DNA from: CAIMFV01 sp040757715
GTDB lineage: Bacteria > Pseudomonadota > Alphaproteobacteria > Caulobacterales > Caulobacteraceae
Assembly: GCA_040757715.1 (NCBI GenBank)
Contig: JBFLWS010000004.1
Location: 62,001 to 126,000 of the forward strand
Length of the DNA stretch: 64,000 nucleotides
Direction: 5' to 3'
The notes under the pieces were generated by a model, which did not search any database, was not told the origin of the DNA, and saw only the letters and a program-made list of their open reading frames with translations. This document shows positions 25,866 to 35,258 of this stretch, piece after piece (position 1 is the stretch's first letter; every line of letters begins with the position of its first letter). Made by a program: the position numbers and the translations under genes.

Positions 25866-26073
25866 TGCTGCGTATCCCGCAGCGACTTGCCCGTGTGCAC
25901 GATTATTTCCTCCGCGACCATTATCGTCACGTCGCGGCGGAGCGACGATCCGAACCGGCAATTAATTCCAACGATTGGTAACGCGTCGAGGTTAATACGA
26001 CTGAAATACGACGCAATATGCCCCCGATTCCCGCGGTCGCGCGCAAAATCAGACCGGGGCGAGGGCCGTCCCG

Positions 26074-27513
26074 TCAGTAGTCGGCTACGTCGAACACACC
26101 GGTGGCGTCGCCGCGCCATGCGCCGTGATATAGCTCCAGCAAGCGCTCTGCGGCGGTCACGCCCGACTCCGCAATCGCTTGGATCGGTGCGAGATAAGCG
26201 CTCTCATCGCGGCCGTTTGCGTCAAGCAAGGCTCGCCGCGCCAATCCCCGGTTGGCGATCTCCAGAAGGTCTAGCGCCACTGCTTGCAAGGTCCGCCCGT
26301 TCACCTGCGCCTTAAGCCCCAGACGCGCGGCGTCGAGCCTCAAGGCGTGACGTTGTTCGGCCGTCCAATCCTGCGCCAAGGCCCAGGCCTCATCGAGCGC
26401 GATTGTGTCGTAAAGCACCCCGGCCCAGACGGCAGGCAAGGCGAGCAGGTGTTCGAGAGACCCGCAGTCCGCGCCGCGCATCTCAAGATAGGATTTCAGC
26501 CTCACTTCCGGGAAAAGCGTCGTGAGATGATCGGCCCAGTCCTTCGCCTGCGGGCGTTCACCAGGACGCTCCGCAAGCTCGCCAGCGAGAAAGCTGCGGA
26601 AGGATCGACCCGACAGGTCGACATACTTCCCATCGCGCTTGATGAAATACATGGGCACATCGAGGGCGTACTCGACGTAGGTTTCGTAGCCGAACCCGTC
26701 CTGAAACACGAAGTCCAGCAATCCCGTCCGATCCGGATCAGTGTCGGTCCAAACCCGCGCGCGGGTAGACAGCCACCCGGTGGGCTTGCCTTCCACAAAC
26801 GGCGAATTGGCGAACAGGGCGGTGATCACCGGCTGCAAAGCCAGGCTCACCCTGAACTTTTTCACCATGTCGGCTTCGGAGCTGAAGTCGAGATTGGCCT
26901 GCACTGTGCAGGTCCGCAGCATCATATCGAGGCCGAGACCGCCGACCTTCGGCATGTAGCCGCGCATGATGTCATAGCGCCCCTTGGGCATGATCGGGGT
27001 CTCCGCGCGGGTCCAGACCGGCGAATGACCCAGGCCGAGGAAGCCGATGCCGAGGGCGCCGCCAACATCCGCTACTTCGGCGAGGTGCCGTTCCGTCTCG
27101 TCGCGAATGTCGTGGATGCTGCGCAAGGGCGCGCCGGACAATTCGAACTGGCCGCCCGGTTCAAGACTGATGTTTTCGGCGAAACCCTCGTCATTGCGCC
27201 GCTCCAGCCCGATCAGGGTTTCGCCGCCGTCATGGCCCGTCTCAGAGACGTCGCTCCACCCAAACCGCTTCAGTCCCAGCAACAGCGCATGGATGCCGGC
27301 GGGGCCGTCATAGGCGACCGGCGAAAGATCGCGGCGATGGAACCCAAATTTCTCGTGCTCGGCGCCGATGCGATAGGCGCTTGCCGGCTTTTCTCCCCGC
27401 GCCAGATGGGCGGCCAGGTCGGCGCGCTCGAGCGGTCTTTCGTCCAAAGCGCAGTCGGCCACACGAGGTCTCCGGCTTTCCGTAGCGGAAGCTAAGCCAC
27501 GGTCCTGCCGCAT
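26074..27513 (-). CDS. gshA: Glutamate--cysteine ligase (plant/alphaproteobacterial type)
   Basis: A 479-residue enzyme for the first step of glutathione synthesis. Motifs include YRIGAEHEKFGF, ENISLEPGGQFELSGAPL and GRYDIMRGYMP, matching the class shared by alphaproteobacteria and plants. The start is uncertain: the ATG at 27513 overlaps the stop of a 6-codon upstream frame (TAATG), and an in-frame GTG at 27531 lies closer to the rsmE stop; neither has a good ribosome-binding site. It follows rsmE in an apparent operon. Confidence 0.93.
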   Translation of the reverse strand: MRQDRGLASATESRRPRVADCALDERPLERADLAAHLARGEKPASAYRIGAEHEKFGFHRRDLSPVAYDGPAGIHALLLGLKRFGWSDVSETGHDGGETLIGLERRNDEGFAENISLEPGGQFELSGAPLRSIHDIRDETERHLAEVADVGGALGIGFLGLGHSPVWTRAETPIMPKGRYDIMRGYMPKVGGLGLDMMLRTCTVQANLDFSSEADMVKKFRVSLALQPVITALFANSPFVEGKPTGWLSTRARVWTDTDPDRTGLLDFVFQDGFGYETYVEYALDVPMYFIKRDGKYVDLSGRSFRSFLAGELAERPGERPQAKDWADHLTTLFPEVRLKSYLEMRGADCGSLEHLLALPAVWAGVLYDTIALDEAWALAQDWTAEQRHALRLDAARLGLKAQVNGRTLQAVALDLLEIANRGLARRALLDANGRDESAYLAPIQAIAESGVTAAERLLELYHGAWRGDATGVFDVADY

Positions 27514-27537
27514 TAGCGCGGCCAAGGGCACATAAGG

Positions 27538-28314
27538 CTAGCTTGATGACGACTCAAGGCCCGCCCAGTCGCCGAGGCGCGCCTGCCACAGCGCCATGGC
27601 GGCGATCGCGGCGGTGTCCGCGCGCAATATGCGAGGCCCAAGGCTGGCGGGAACGACCCACTCGAGGGCGCGCAGTTGATCGCGCTCCTCCAGGGTAAAG
27701 CCGCCTTCGGGACCGATCAGCACCGCAAACGGCGCGCCAGGCGCCAAGCTCGCCAAGGCTTCCAGGGCGGGGGGCGCGCGACCGTTCGGCCCGCCCCAGG
27801 CTTTGGATTGATCGTCGCCCTGTTCGTCACAGAACAACAGACGCCGGTCTTGAGGTGCATTGATCATGGCGTCGAGCTTAACTGGAGCAATGATCTTCGG
27901 CGCATCAAGGCGCCCCGTTTGCTCGGCCGCTTCGATCGCGATCGCTTGCAAGCGTTCCACATTGACCCGTTCGGCGTTGGTGCGACGCGTGAGGACGAGC
28001 CGCACACGCCGCACGCCCAACTCAGCAGCCTTTTCGACGATGGTCTCCAGCCGAGACCGTTTCACCAGGGCGATCCACAGCTCTAGGTCCGGTGTTGCTT
28101 GCTGTTCACGGACCTTTTCAAGAATTTCTAGCGCAGCCTGGCGCTTCCCCAACACAGCGAGGCGCGCGCGCCATTCTCCATCCTCACCGTTGAACACCAA
28201 GACTTCCGCGCCCGCGTTAAGGCGCATGACATTGATGAGATAGTGCTGCTGTTCGGGGGTCGCCAGCAGCGACTGATCTTTTGACAGGGGCTCTGTTACA
28301 TAAAGACGGATCAT
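27538..28314 (-). CDS. rsmE: 16S rRNA (uracil1498-N3)-methyltransferase
   Basis: A 258-residue SPOUT methyltransferase for U1498 of 16S rRNA. It has the N-terminal PUA-like RLYVTEPL segment, VKRSRLETIVEKAAELGV in the middle and the knotted SAM site FAVLIGPEGGFTLEERD, with ILRADTA near the C-terminus. Length is normal. gshA begins 6-25 bases downstream depending on its start. The same pair is found together in related genomes as far as I know. Confidence 0.94.
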   Translation of the reverse strand: MIRLYVTEPLSKDQSLLATPEQQHYLINVMRLNAGAEVLVFNGEDGEWRARLAVLGKRQAALEILEKVREQQATPDLELWIALVKRSRLETIVEKAAELGVRRVRLVLTRRTNAERVNVERLQAIAIEAAEQTGRLDAPKIIAPVKLDAMINAPQDRRLLFCDEQGDDQSKAWGGPNGRAPPALEALASLAPGAPFAVLIGPEGGFTLEERDQLRALEWVVPASLGPRILRADTAAIAAMALWQARLGDWAGLESSSS

Positions 28315-28462
28315 ATTCGTGGGATCTATTCTAGTTCGGCTCGATGAGGTGAGGCTTTGCCGCGTCGCGGCGGTAACGCGCCGTCAACTTTAAACCCCGA
28401 TACTTTTATCTCGATCTCTGTCCAATGCCCCCGCCATGGTTGTAGAAAGGCGCTGCAGGCCC

Positions 28463-28996
28463 ATGAAACAATGCGGTTCGTGCAACCTGTGCTGTAAGGT
28501 GGTCGAGGCGCCGTCCATCAACAAGGCGGCCGGCGAATGGTGCCCTTACGCCAAGCTGGGCCCTGGCTGCTTCGTCTATCGAAATCTGCCGCACGAATGC
28601 AAGGCGTTCAGTTGCATGTGGCTGGAAGTGGACGCTCTCGGCCCCCACTGGAAACCCGACAAGGCCCGCTTCGTGCTGCACAACGAGCCCGACCGAGGCT
28701 TGGTCGTGCACGTGGACTCCACCGCCCCCAACGCCTGGCGCAAGCCCCCCTACTACGAGACCATCAAGGCCTGGTCGAAGATGGTGGAGGCCGGCAAGGG
28801 GCAGGTGATCGTGGTGGCGGGCAACGTCGCCCACGCCATCTTCCCCGCTGACGACGTGTTCATCGGCGTAGTGGAGCGTGAGGACAAGGTGAAGCTGGAC
28901 TACAAGCTCGAAGGCAAGACCCGGCGGCCGCGAGCGGTCGTCACCACCCCCGCCGGCCTCGTCACTGAATATGCGGGCAAGGCGGTGGCCGCTTAA
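28463..28996 (+). CDS. Cysteine-cluster (YkgJ-like) protein
   Basis: A 177-residue protein opening MKQCGSCNLCCKVVEAPSIN, with further Cys in GEWCPYAKLGPGCFVYRN and HECKAFSCMW. This N-terminal array of seven or eight Cys resembles the putative zinc- or iron-cluster-binding YkgJ family. The rest lacks recognisable domains. The ATG at 28463 is chosen because the conserved Cys pattern begins there; an ATG nine codons upstream is possible. Function is unknown. It is divergent from rsmE and convergent with the M13 peptidase gene. Confidence 0.75.
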   Translation: MKQCGSCNLCCKVVEAPSINKAAGEWCPYAKLGPGCFVYRNLPHECKAFSCMWLEVDALGPHWKPDKARFVLHNEPDRGLVVHVDSTAPNAWRKPPYYETIKAWSKMVEAGKGQVIVVAGNVAHAIFPADDVFIGVVEREDKVKLDYKLEGKTRRPRAVVTTPAGLVTEYAGKAVAA

Positions 28997-29018
28997 TCAC
29001 GGCCTCCGCCCCTCGACA

Positions 29019-31067
29019 TCACCAGATGTGCACGCGGTCCGTCGGGGCCACGTAGAGCTTTTCGCCCGGCTTCACGTCGAAGGCCGAGTACCACAGGTCA
29101 ATATTGCGCACGACGCCGTCCACCCGGGCTTCGGCGGGAGAATGCGGATCCGTGTGCAGCTGTTGGCGCAGCGCTTCGTCGCGAATCTTCTGCCGCCACA
29201 CCTGCGCCCAGCCCAAAAACACCCGCTGGTCGCCGGTGAAGCCGTCGATCACCGGCGCCGGCTGACCCTTCAGCGAATTATGGTAGGCCTCAAGGGCGAT
29301 ATTCAGCCCGCCCATGTCGCCGATGTTCTCACCCATGGTGAGATCGCCGTTGATGTGCTCGCCCGGCAGCATCTCCATGGCGCTATACTGCGACCCCAGC
29401 GCCTTGGTCTTCGTCTTGAATTTGGCGGCGTCCTCAGCAGTCCACCAGTCGTGCAAGCGACCAGAGCCGTCGGATTTGCGGCCCTGATCGTCGAAGCCGT
29501 GACTGATCTCATGACCGATCACCCCGCCGATGCCGCCGTAGTTCACGGCCGGGTCGGCCTTGGGATCAAAGAACGGCGGCTGCAGGATCGCTGCCGGGAA
29601 CACGATTTCGTTCAGCACGGGGTTGTAGTAGGCGTTTACGGTCTGGGGCGTCATACCCCACTCGCTGCGGTCCACCGGCTTGTAGAGACGCGCCAGCTCG
29701 CGGCGGTATTCGAATTCCTCGCCGCGGATCACGTTGCCGTAGAGATCGTCCGCGCGAACGCTCAAGGCGGAATAGTCGCGGAACTTGTCCGGATAGCCGA
29801 TCTTCAGGCTGATCTTGCCGAGCTTGTCCAAGGCTTGGGTCTTGGTTTCGGGGCTCATCCAGTCGAGACGCTGAATGCGCGCGGCCAGGGCGGAGCGGAC
29901 ATTGCCCACCAATTCCAGCATCTGTCGCTTGGCTTCCGGTGGGAAAAAGCGCGCCACATAGACCTCGCCCACCGCTTCGCCGAGCGCCCCATTCGTGGCC
30001 GCCACTGCACGCTTCCAGCGCGGGCGAAGCTCCGGCTGACCTGACAGGGTCTTGCCATGGAATTCGAAGTGCGCCTGAACGAAGCGATCGGGGAGGTAGG
30101 GCGCGGCCTGATCGGCCACACCGAACGCCTCCCAGGCCTTCAAGGTCTCGATGGGCGTCTCGGCGAAGATCTTGGCCTTCTTGGGGAAGGCGGTGTTGTC
30201 GGACACAACCACGCGCTTGACCTCGGACAGGCTGTGCGCGGCCAAATAGGCTTTGAAGTCGAAGCCCGGTGCGTAGGCGGCGAGCTCTGCGGGGGTCATC
30301 GGGTTGTAGGTCTTGTCACGGTCGCGACGTTCGGCCCGGTCCCAGCTCGCCTCGGCGAGCTTGGTCTCGAAGGCGATGATGTCGGCGGCGCGGGCTTCAG
30401 GTTCGGGCCAGCCGATCAGGCCGAGCATCTTGGCCACATAGGCCTGGTAAGCCGCCTTCTTCTCGGCGAAGGACGGCTTTAGATAGTAGTCCTTGTCGGG
30501 CAAACTCAGGCCTAAGGAAACAACGCCCACAGCGTAGTGGTCGGGATCCTTTTCGTCGGGATCGATGTAGGCCACGAACAACTCTTTCCGGAAGCCGTCG
30601 ATCTCGCCGGTAAGCCTTGCGAGATCGGCATGGGTCTTCACCGCCCGCACGGCGGCGAGGTCCTTCTCCAGTGGCTTGGTTCCAAGCGCCTCGACCTTCG
30701 CGTCGTCCATGAAAGCCTTGTAGAAGCGGCCGACCTTGCCGGCCGGCGTGCTTTCCGGATCTGACCGCGCCGCTGCGCCCTCAAGAATGGCCCGCACCCG
30801 CGCTTCCGACAGCACGGACAGCGCGTCGAAATTGCCAAATCGGGTGCGGTCGCTGGGGATTGTCGTGCGCGCAAGATAGGCGCCGTTGGCGTAGCGGAAG
30901 AAGTCGTCGCCCGGCTTCACCTTGGGGTCCATGCCGGAGATGTCGAAGCCCCAGGTCCCGTAATGGGGCGTTTCCAGGTTTGGAGCGTCGGCGGCGGATA
31001 CTGGCGAGCCAAGCATGGCGGCCGCGCATAAGACGACCGCGGAGGCGGCGGCGAAAAGAGACTTCAT
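29019..31067 (-). CDS. M13-family (neprilysin/PepO-like) metallopeptidase
   Basis: A 682-residue secreted zinc endopeptidase. It has a signal peptide (MKSLFAAASAVVLCAAAML, cleavage near SPVSA), the substrate-site NAYYNP, the zinc motif HEISHGFDDQGR (about residue 518) and the third ligand Glu in GENIGDMGG (about 578). The C-terminal VAPTDRVHIW replaces the usual CRVW ending. It probably degrades oligopeptides in the periplasm or outside the cell. The ATG at 31067 is preferred over one two codons upstream because GGGATGG precedes it. Confidence 0.93.
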   Translation of the reverse strand: MKSLFAAASAVVLCAAAMLGSPVSAADAPNLETPHYGTWGFDISGMDPKVKPGDDFFRYANGAYLARTTIPSDRTRFGNFDALSVLSEARVRAILEGAAARSDPESTPAGKVGRFYKAFMDDAKVEALGTKPLEKDLAAVRAVKTHADLARLTGEIDGFRKELFVAYIDPDEKDPDHYAVGVVSLGLSLPDKDYYLKPSFAEKKAAYQAYVAKMLGLIGWPEPEARAADIIAFETKLAEASWDRAERRDRDKTYNPMTPAELAAYAPGFDFKAYLAAHSLSEVKRVVVSDNTAFPKKAKIFAETPIETLKAWEAFGVADQAAPYLPDRFVQAHFEFHGKTLSGQPELRPRWKRAVAATNGALGEAVGEVYVARFFPPEAKRQMLELVGNVRSALAARIQRLDWMSPETKTQALDKLGKISLKIGYPDKFRDYSALSVRADDLYGNVIRGEEFEYRRELARLYKPVDRSEWGMTPQTVNAYYNPVLNEIVFPAAILQPPFFDPKADPAVNYGGIGGVIGHEISHGFDDQGRKSDGSGRLHDWWTAEDAAKFKTKTKALGSQYSAMEMLPGEHINGDLTMGENIGDMGGLNIALEAYHNSLKGQPAPVIDGFTGDQRVFLGWAQVWRQKIRDEALRQQLHTDPHSPAEARVDGVVRNIDLWYSAFDVKPGEKLYVAPTDRVHIW

Positions 31068-31156
31068 GGCCATCCCATCAATTGGAAGGCGCGCACCATC
31101 GCGTAATTCCATCGATGGGCGACATTAAACTTTATTAATGGGACCGAAGGCCTGAA

Positions 31157-32503
31157 TCAGACCGGATTCTCGAGGCTGAAGCTCTGCGACTGTTCATCAT
31201 AGGCGAACAGTTCCGCGTAACGGCCCCAGTTGATCACGGCGTCGAGGGTCTCCTCAGCGAACTCCTCGGACATGAAGTCCTCCAGCTCTTCGGAGAAGCG
31301 GCGATAGGGCGCGCGGTGGGAACGGCGTTCGTCCAGCACCCGGCGGATGAGGGCGGCGATGGGCACACGCTGCATCAGCTGATCGCGGAAAATGCGCTTG
31401 CGGGCGTCGACGTCGCCGTCGACGAAGCGCTTGCCGGGCTCCATGAGGCGGATGTCGCCCGACTCCACCTCGGCGAAGCCCAGCAGTTGAAGCATTTCGG
31501 CGATGGGGAAGAACTCGTCGAGCTCCATGGAAAGCTCGCCCGCGATTTCCGGAAGGTCGGCCTTGCCTTCGAACGGTGGCTGATGCAACGCCTCCATGAG
31601 GCCAGCCAGCACTTCGGCGGAGATGGAAGCGAGCTGCAGGCCCATGCCCCCGCCAGGCTGTTCGGCCGCGGCGCGTTTTTGCTCCGCGCGCAACTTTGCG
31701 TCGGCAGGGTTGGTCATGCGGCCATAGATATCGTCCACCAGCTGGCGGAACTGCGGATCGAGACGATTGCGCGGGTGCGGCAGGTCGATCTTGATCTCGG
31801 CGGCGATGCGGCCCGGATTGGCGGCGAAGATCACCACCCGGTCGCACATCAGCACGGCTTCTTCGATATTGTGGGTGACCAACAGAATGGAGCGCAGGGG
31901 CAGCTTGCCCTCCATCCACAGTTCGATGAGGTCGGTGCGGAGGGTCTCGGCCGTCAGCACATCCAGCGCCGAGAAGGGCTCGTCCATCAGCAGCAAGCGC
32001 GGATGCACCACAAGGCCGCGGGCGAAGCCCACCCGCTGACGCATGCCGCCGGAAAGCTCCTTGGGGTAGGCGTTTTCGAAACCGTCGAGGCCGATGAGAT
32101 CGATGGCCGCCAGGCTGCGCTGGCGGCGCTCCAACGGCGGCACGCCAAGGGGCTCGAGGCCGATCTCCACATTCTCCAACACGGTGAGCCAGGGGAAGAG
32201 GGCGAAGCTCTGGAACACCATGGCGATGCCGGGGGAGGGGCCATGCACGGGCTGGCCGCACCAGGTCACCTGGCCGTCAGCCGGGCTGGCGAGGCCGGCG
32301 ACAATGCGCAGCAGCGAGGACTTGCCGGAACCCGAACGGCCCAAGAGCCCCACGATCTCGCCCTCGCGCAGGGCGAGATTGATGCCGTCCAGCACCAACA
32401 GATCGGCCCCCGATCCCTTGGCGTAGGTCTGGCGCACGTTCTTCACGTCGAGCATCACCTCGCCCAGCTGTGGGCGCGTGGCGGCGAGCGCTGCATTGGC
32501 CAT
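31157..32503 (-). CDS. ABC transporter ATPase with C-terminal AAA-associated domain
   Basis: A 448-residue protein. The ATPase domain (about 15-265) has Walker A LLGRSGSGKSS, Q-loop, signature ELSGGMRQRVGFARG and Walker B LLLMDEPFSALD, closest to nitrate/sulfonate/taurine importers. A further region of about 180 residues (265-448) corresponds to the AAA-associated C-terminal domain seen in a subgroup of these ATPases, possibly regulatory. It follows the permease by 15 bases. No substrate-binding protein is encoded nearby, so the substrate is unknown. Confidence 0.88.
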   Translation of the reverse strand: MANAALAATRPQLGEVMLDVKNVRQTYAKGSGADLLVLDGINLALREGEIVGLLGRSGSGKSSLLRIVAGLASPADGQVTWCGQPVHGPSPGIAMVFQSFALFPWLTVLENVEIGLEPLGVPPLERRQRSLAAIDLIGLDGFENAYPKELSGGMRQRVGFARGLVVHPRLLLMDEPFSALDVLTAETLRTDLIELWMEGKLPLRSILLVTHNIEEAVLMCDRVVIFAANPGRIAAEIKIDLPHPRNRLDPQFRQLVDDIYGRMTNPADAKLRAEQKRAAAEQPGGGMGLQLASISAEVLAGLMEALHQPPFEGKADLPEIAGELSMELDEFFPIAEMLQLLGFAEVESGDIRLMEPGKRFVDGDVDARKRIFRDQLMQRVPIAALIRRVLDERRSHRAPYRRFSEELEDFMSEEFAEETLDAVINWGRYAELFAYDEQSQSFSLENPV

Positions 32504-32518
32504 GACGCTTATCCTTTT

Positions 32519-34258
32519 TTAGTCGAGCCGCAGACGCCGGGCGCCGTAGTCGTAAAGCTTGCGCCAGAACAAGCGATTGAACAGCACTACAAAGAGGCTC
32601 ATCACCGCCACCCCCAGCACCACCCGGCGGAAGTCGCCCTTGGCGGTGGCGTCGGTGATGTAGGCGCCGAGGCCGTGCGCCTCCAGACGGGTTTTGCCCC
32701 AGCTCACCACCTCGGCGACGATGGAGGCGTTCCAGGACCCGCCCGAAGCGGTGATGGCGCCTGTGATGAAATAGGGGAAGATGCCGGGCAGGATCACCTT
32801 GCGCCACCAGGTCCAGCCCTTAACCCCGAAACTGTCCGCCGCCTCCTTCAGATCATTGGGGAAGGCCGTGGCGCCGGCGATGACGTTGAACAGAATGTAC
32901 CACTGGGTGCCGAGGATCATCAGCGGCGAGAGCCATACGTCGGGCCAGCCGTTGAAGGCGACGATGCCGGCCACCGCCACCGGAAAGAGCAGGTTGGAGG
33001 GGAAGGCGGCCAGGAACTGAGCCACAGGCTGAACCTTTTCAGCCCACTTGGGCCGAAGTCCGATCCAAACGCCGATGGGCACCCAGATCAGGCTTGCGAG
33101 CGCAATCAGCACCAGCACGCGGGCGAGGGTGGCCAGCCCAAGCAGGAAGGCCTGCACCACGTCGTTCCAACCCAGCGAAACCCGCAGGTAATCAACCACC
33201 ATCCAGCCGGCGAACACCGCAGCGACGCCGAGCATGACGAACCAGATGATATCGGCGATGGGGCTCGACCAGGCCTGTTGCACCGCCCGCGGCGTCTTCA
33301 CCCCCTGGGCGATACGCAGGCGCATGAAGCCTTCGAGCAGGGCGGCGAGGGGGCGGAATAGGCGCTGCGCCAGACGCGCGCGCTGGGCGAAGTCGAGCAC
33401 CCAGGAGTGGGCCTGCGGGCCCGTGCCGGCGGACAGCTCCACCTTGAACTTCTCCGACCAGGCCACCAGAGGCCGGAACAGCAGCTGGTCATAGATCAGG
33501 ATCACCACCAGCATGGCGGCCACCGCCCAGCCGATGGCCGGCAGGTTCTGGTGACTGATGGCCTCGGCCACATAGGAGCCGACGCCCGGCAGGGTGATGG
33601 TGGTGTCGCCGACGCTGATGGCTTCAGAGGCCACCACGAAGAACCAGGCGCCCGACATGGACATCATGGCGTTCCAGATCAGGCCCGGAGCGGCGAAGGG
33701 CGCCTCCAGCGCCCAGAACCGCCGCCACCCGCCGAGCCGCAGGGAGTGGGTGACGTCGGACAGGTCTTTCGGCACCGTCTTCAGCGACTGATAGAAGCTG
33801 AAGGTCATGTTCCAGGCCTGGGCGGTGAAGATGGTGAACACCGAGGCGAGCTCGGCGCCCAGCACCTGCCCTGGGAACAGGTTCAGGAAGAAGGTGATGG
33901 TGAAGGTGAGGAACGCCAGCACCGGCACCGACTGGAGGATGTCCAGCAGCGGGATCAGCACCATCTCCGCCCGCCGGCTCTTGGCCGCCCAGGCGCCGTA
34001 GATGAAGGTGAACAGGAATGAGCAGATCAGGCCCGCCAGCATGCGCAATGTGGTGCGCAGGGCGTAGTAGGGCAGGGCCGAGGGATCGAGGCTGATCGGC
34101 GTGCGGGCGTTTTCAGCCAAGGGCTTGAGGGTCTGCGAGCCGCCATAGGTGACCAGCACGAAACCGCCGATCACCAGGGTGAAGATCAGCGCATCCCAGA
34201 TAGTGGGGACAAATCGCGACGGGCGGATCGCCGTGAGAGACGGGTGTTGGAGCGCCAT
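32519..34258 (-). CDS. ABC transporter permease with two fused membrane domains
   Basis: A 579-residue membrane protein made of two tandem permease units (about 20-275 and 310-575). Each ends in the ATPase-coupling loop region (EAPFAAPGLIWNAMMSMSGA in the first, ILPGIFPYFITGAITASGG in the second). This is the SsuC/TauC-like importer fold duplicated in one chain, so a single polypeptide can form the pore. It is translated just ahead of its ATPase. The missing binding protein leaves open whether this is a classical importer. Confidence 0.88.
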   Translation of the reverse strand: MALQHPSLTAIRPSRFVPTIWDALIFTLVIGGFVLVTYGGSQTLKPLAENARTPISLDPSALPYYALRTTLRMLAGLICSFLFTFIYGAWAAKSRRAEMVLIPLLDILQSVPVLAFLTFTITFFLNLFPGQVLGAELASVFTIFTAQAWNMTFSFYQSLKTVPKDLSDVTHSLRLGGWRRFWALEAPFAAPGLIWNAMMSMSGAWFFVVASEAISVGDTTITLPGVGSYVAEAISHQNLPAIGWAVAAMLVVILIYDQLLFRPLVAWSEKFKVELSAGTGPQAHSWVLDFAQRARLAQRLFRPLAALLEGFMRLRIAQGVKTPRAVQQAWSSPIADIIWFVMLGVAAVFAGWMVVDYLRVSLGWNDVVQAFLLGLATLARVLVLIALASLIWVPIGVWIGLRPKWAEKVQPVAQFLAAFPSNLLFPVAVAGIVAFNGWPDVWLSPLMILGTQWYILFNVIAGATAFPNDLKEAADSFGVKGWTWWRKVILPGIFPYFITGAITASGGSWNASIVAEVVSWGKTRLEAHGLGAYITDATAKGDFRRVVLGVAVMSLFVVLFNRLFWRKLYDYGARRLRLD

Positions 34259-34391
34259 GGCCCATCCTCCGGCATGTGAAGACCCCGTCTCGATCGTATT
34301 GTCGGCCCGCCCTTACAGGGGGAAATTCTCGTGCGCAACCCGGCCTTCCGCGACATTTCTTTGACAGCGGCGCCGCTAGAACGCCCGATGC

Positions 34392-35180
34392 TTACCGGCC
34401 CTTGAAGTCCGGCTTCCGCTTTTCCACGAAGGCGGCCATGCCTTCCTTCTGATCCTGGAAGGCGAACAGGGAGTGGAACAGGCGCCGCTCCAGCTTGACG
34501 CCCTCCGTGAGGGTGGTCTCCAGCGCCGCCTGCACCAGCTCCTTGTTCATCATCACCGCCAGGGGCGATTGGGCGGCGATCTTCGTCGCCGCAGCCATGG
34601 CTTCCTCGAGGAGCTTGTCGAGGGCGACGACGCGGCTGACCAACCCGGCCCGCTCGGCTTCGGCCGCATCCATCATGCGGGCGGTGAGGATCAGGTCCAT
34701 GGCCTTGGACTTGCCCACCAGCCGGGTCAGGCGCTGGGTGCCGCCGATGCCGGGGGAGACGCCGAGGGTGATTTCCGGCTGGCCGAACTTGGCGTTCTCG
34801 GCGGCGATGATGAAGTCGCACATCATGGCCAGCTCGCAACCGCCGCCGAGGGCGTAGCCGGCCACCGCGGCGATGATCGGCTTGCGGCAACGCTCGATCC
34901 GCGTGGCCGGAGCGGTGAAGAAGTCGAGCTTGAACATGTCGGCGTAAGACTTCTCCGACATTTCCTTGATGTCGGCGCCGGCGGCGAAAGCCCGCTCGGA
35001 GCCGGTGAGCACGATGCAGCCCACCCCGTCGTCGGCCTCCACAATGTCCAAGGCCTGGCTGAGGTCGCTGAGCAGCTGACTGTTGAGGGCGTTCAGCGCT
35101 TCGGGCCGGTTCAGCCGAATGAGCGCCGCCGCGCCGTCGCGTTCCAAAAGAAGGGTGGAGAAGGCGGGGACGTCGGACAT
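34392..35180 (-). CDS. Enoyl-CoA hydratase
   Basis: A 262-residue crotonase-fold enzyme. The oxyanion-hole segments AFAAGADIKEM and YALGGGCELAMMCDF, and the catalytic Glu region FGQPEITLGVSPGIGGTQRL (two Glu positions of mitochondrial-type hydratases), are intact. It hydrates trans-2-enoyl-CoA in beta-oxidation. Length and ending (FVEKRKPDFKGR) are typical. It stands alone between the ABC transporter and mutM on the same strand. Confidence 0.93.
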   Translation of the reverse strand: MSDVPAFSTLLLERDGAAALIRLNRPEALNALNSQLLSDLSQALDIVEADDGVGCIVLTGSERAFAAGADIKEMSEKSYADMFKLDFFTAPATRIERCRKPIIAAVAGYALGGGCELAMMCDFIIAAENAKFGQPEITLGVSPGIGGTQRLTRLVGKSKAMDLILTARMMDAAEAERAGLVSRVVALDKLLEEAMAAATKIAAQSPLAVMMNKELVQAALETTLTEGVKLERRLFHSLFAFQDQKEGMAAFVEKRKPDFKGR

Positions 35181-35258
35181 GGGGCTCTCCGAAATGAGGT
35201 GCGCCCTCTCAACGCCCGCGCAAGCCTGCGGTCAAGCGCCTCGCTCGGTGATGTGCTG

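Noticed and set aside
31316..33361. A 681-codon plus-strand open frame opposite the ABC transporter genes
   Set aside because: Antisense shadow of clearly homologous ABC genes, with a His/Gly/Glu-rich nonsense composition.
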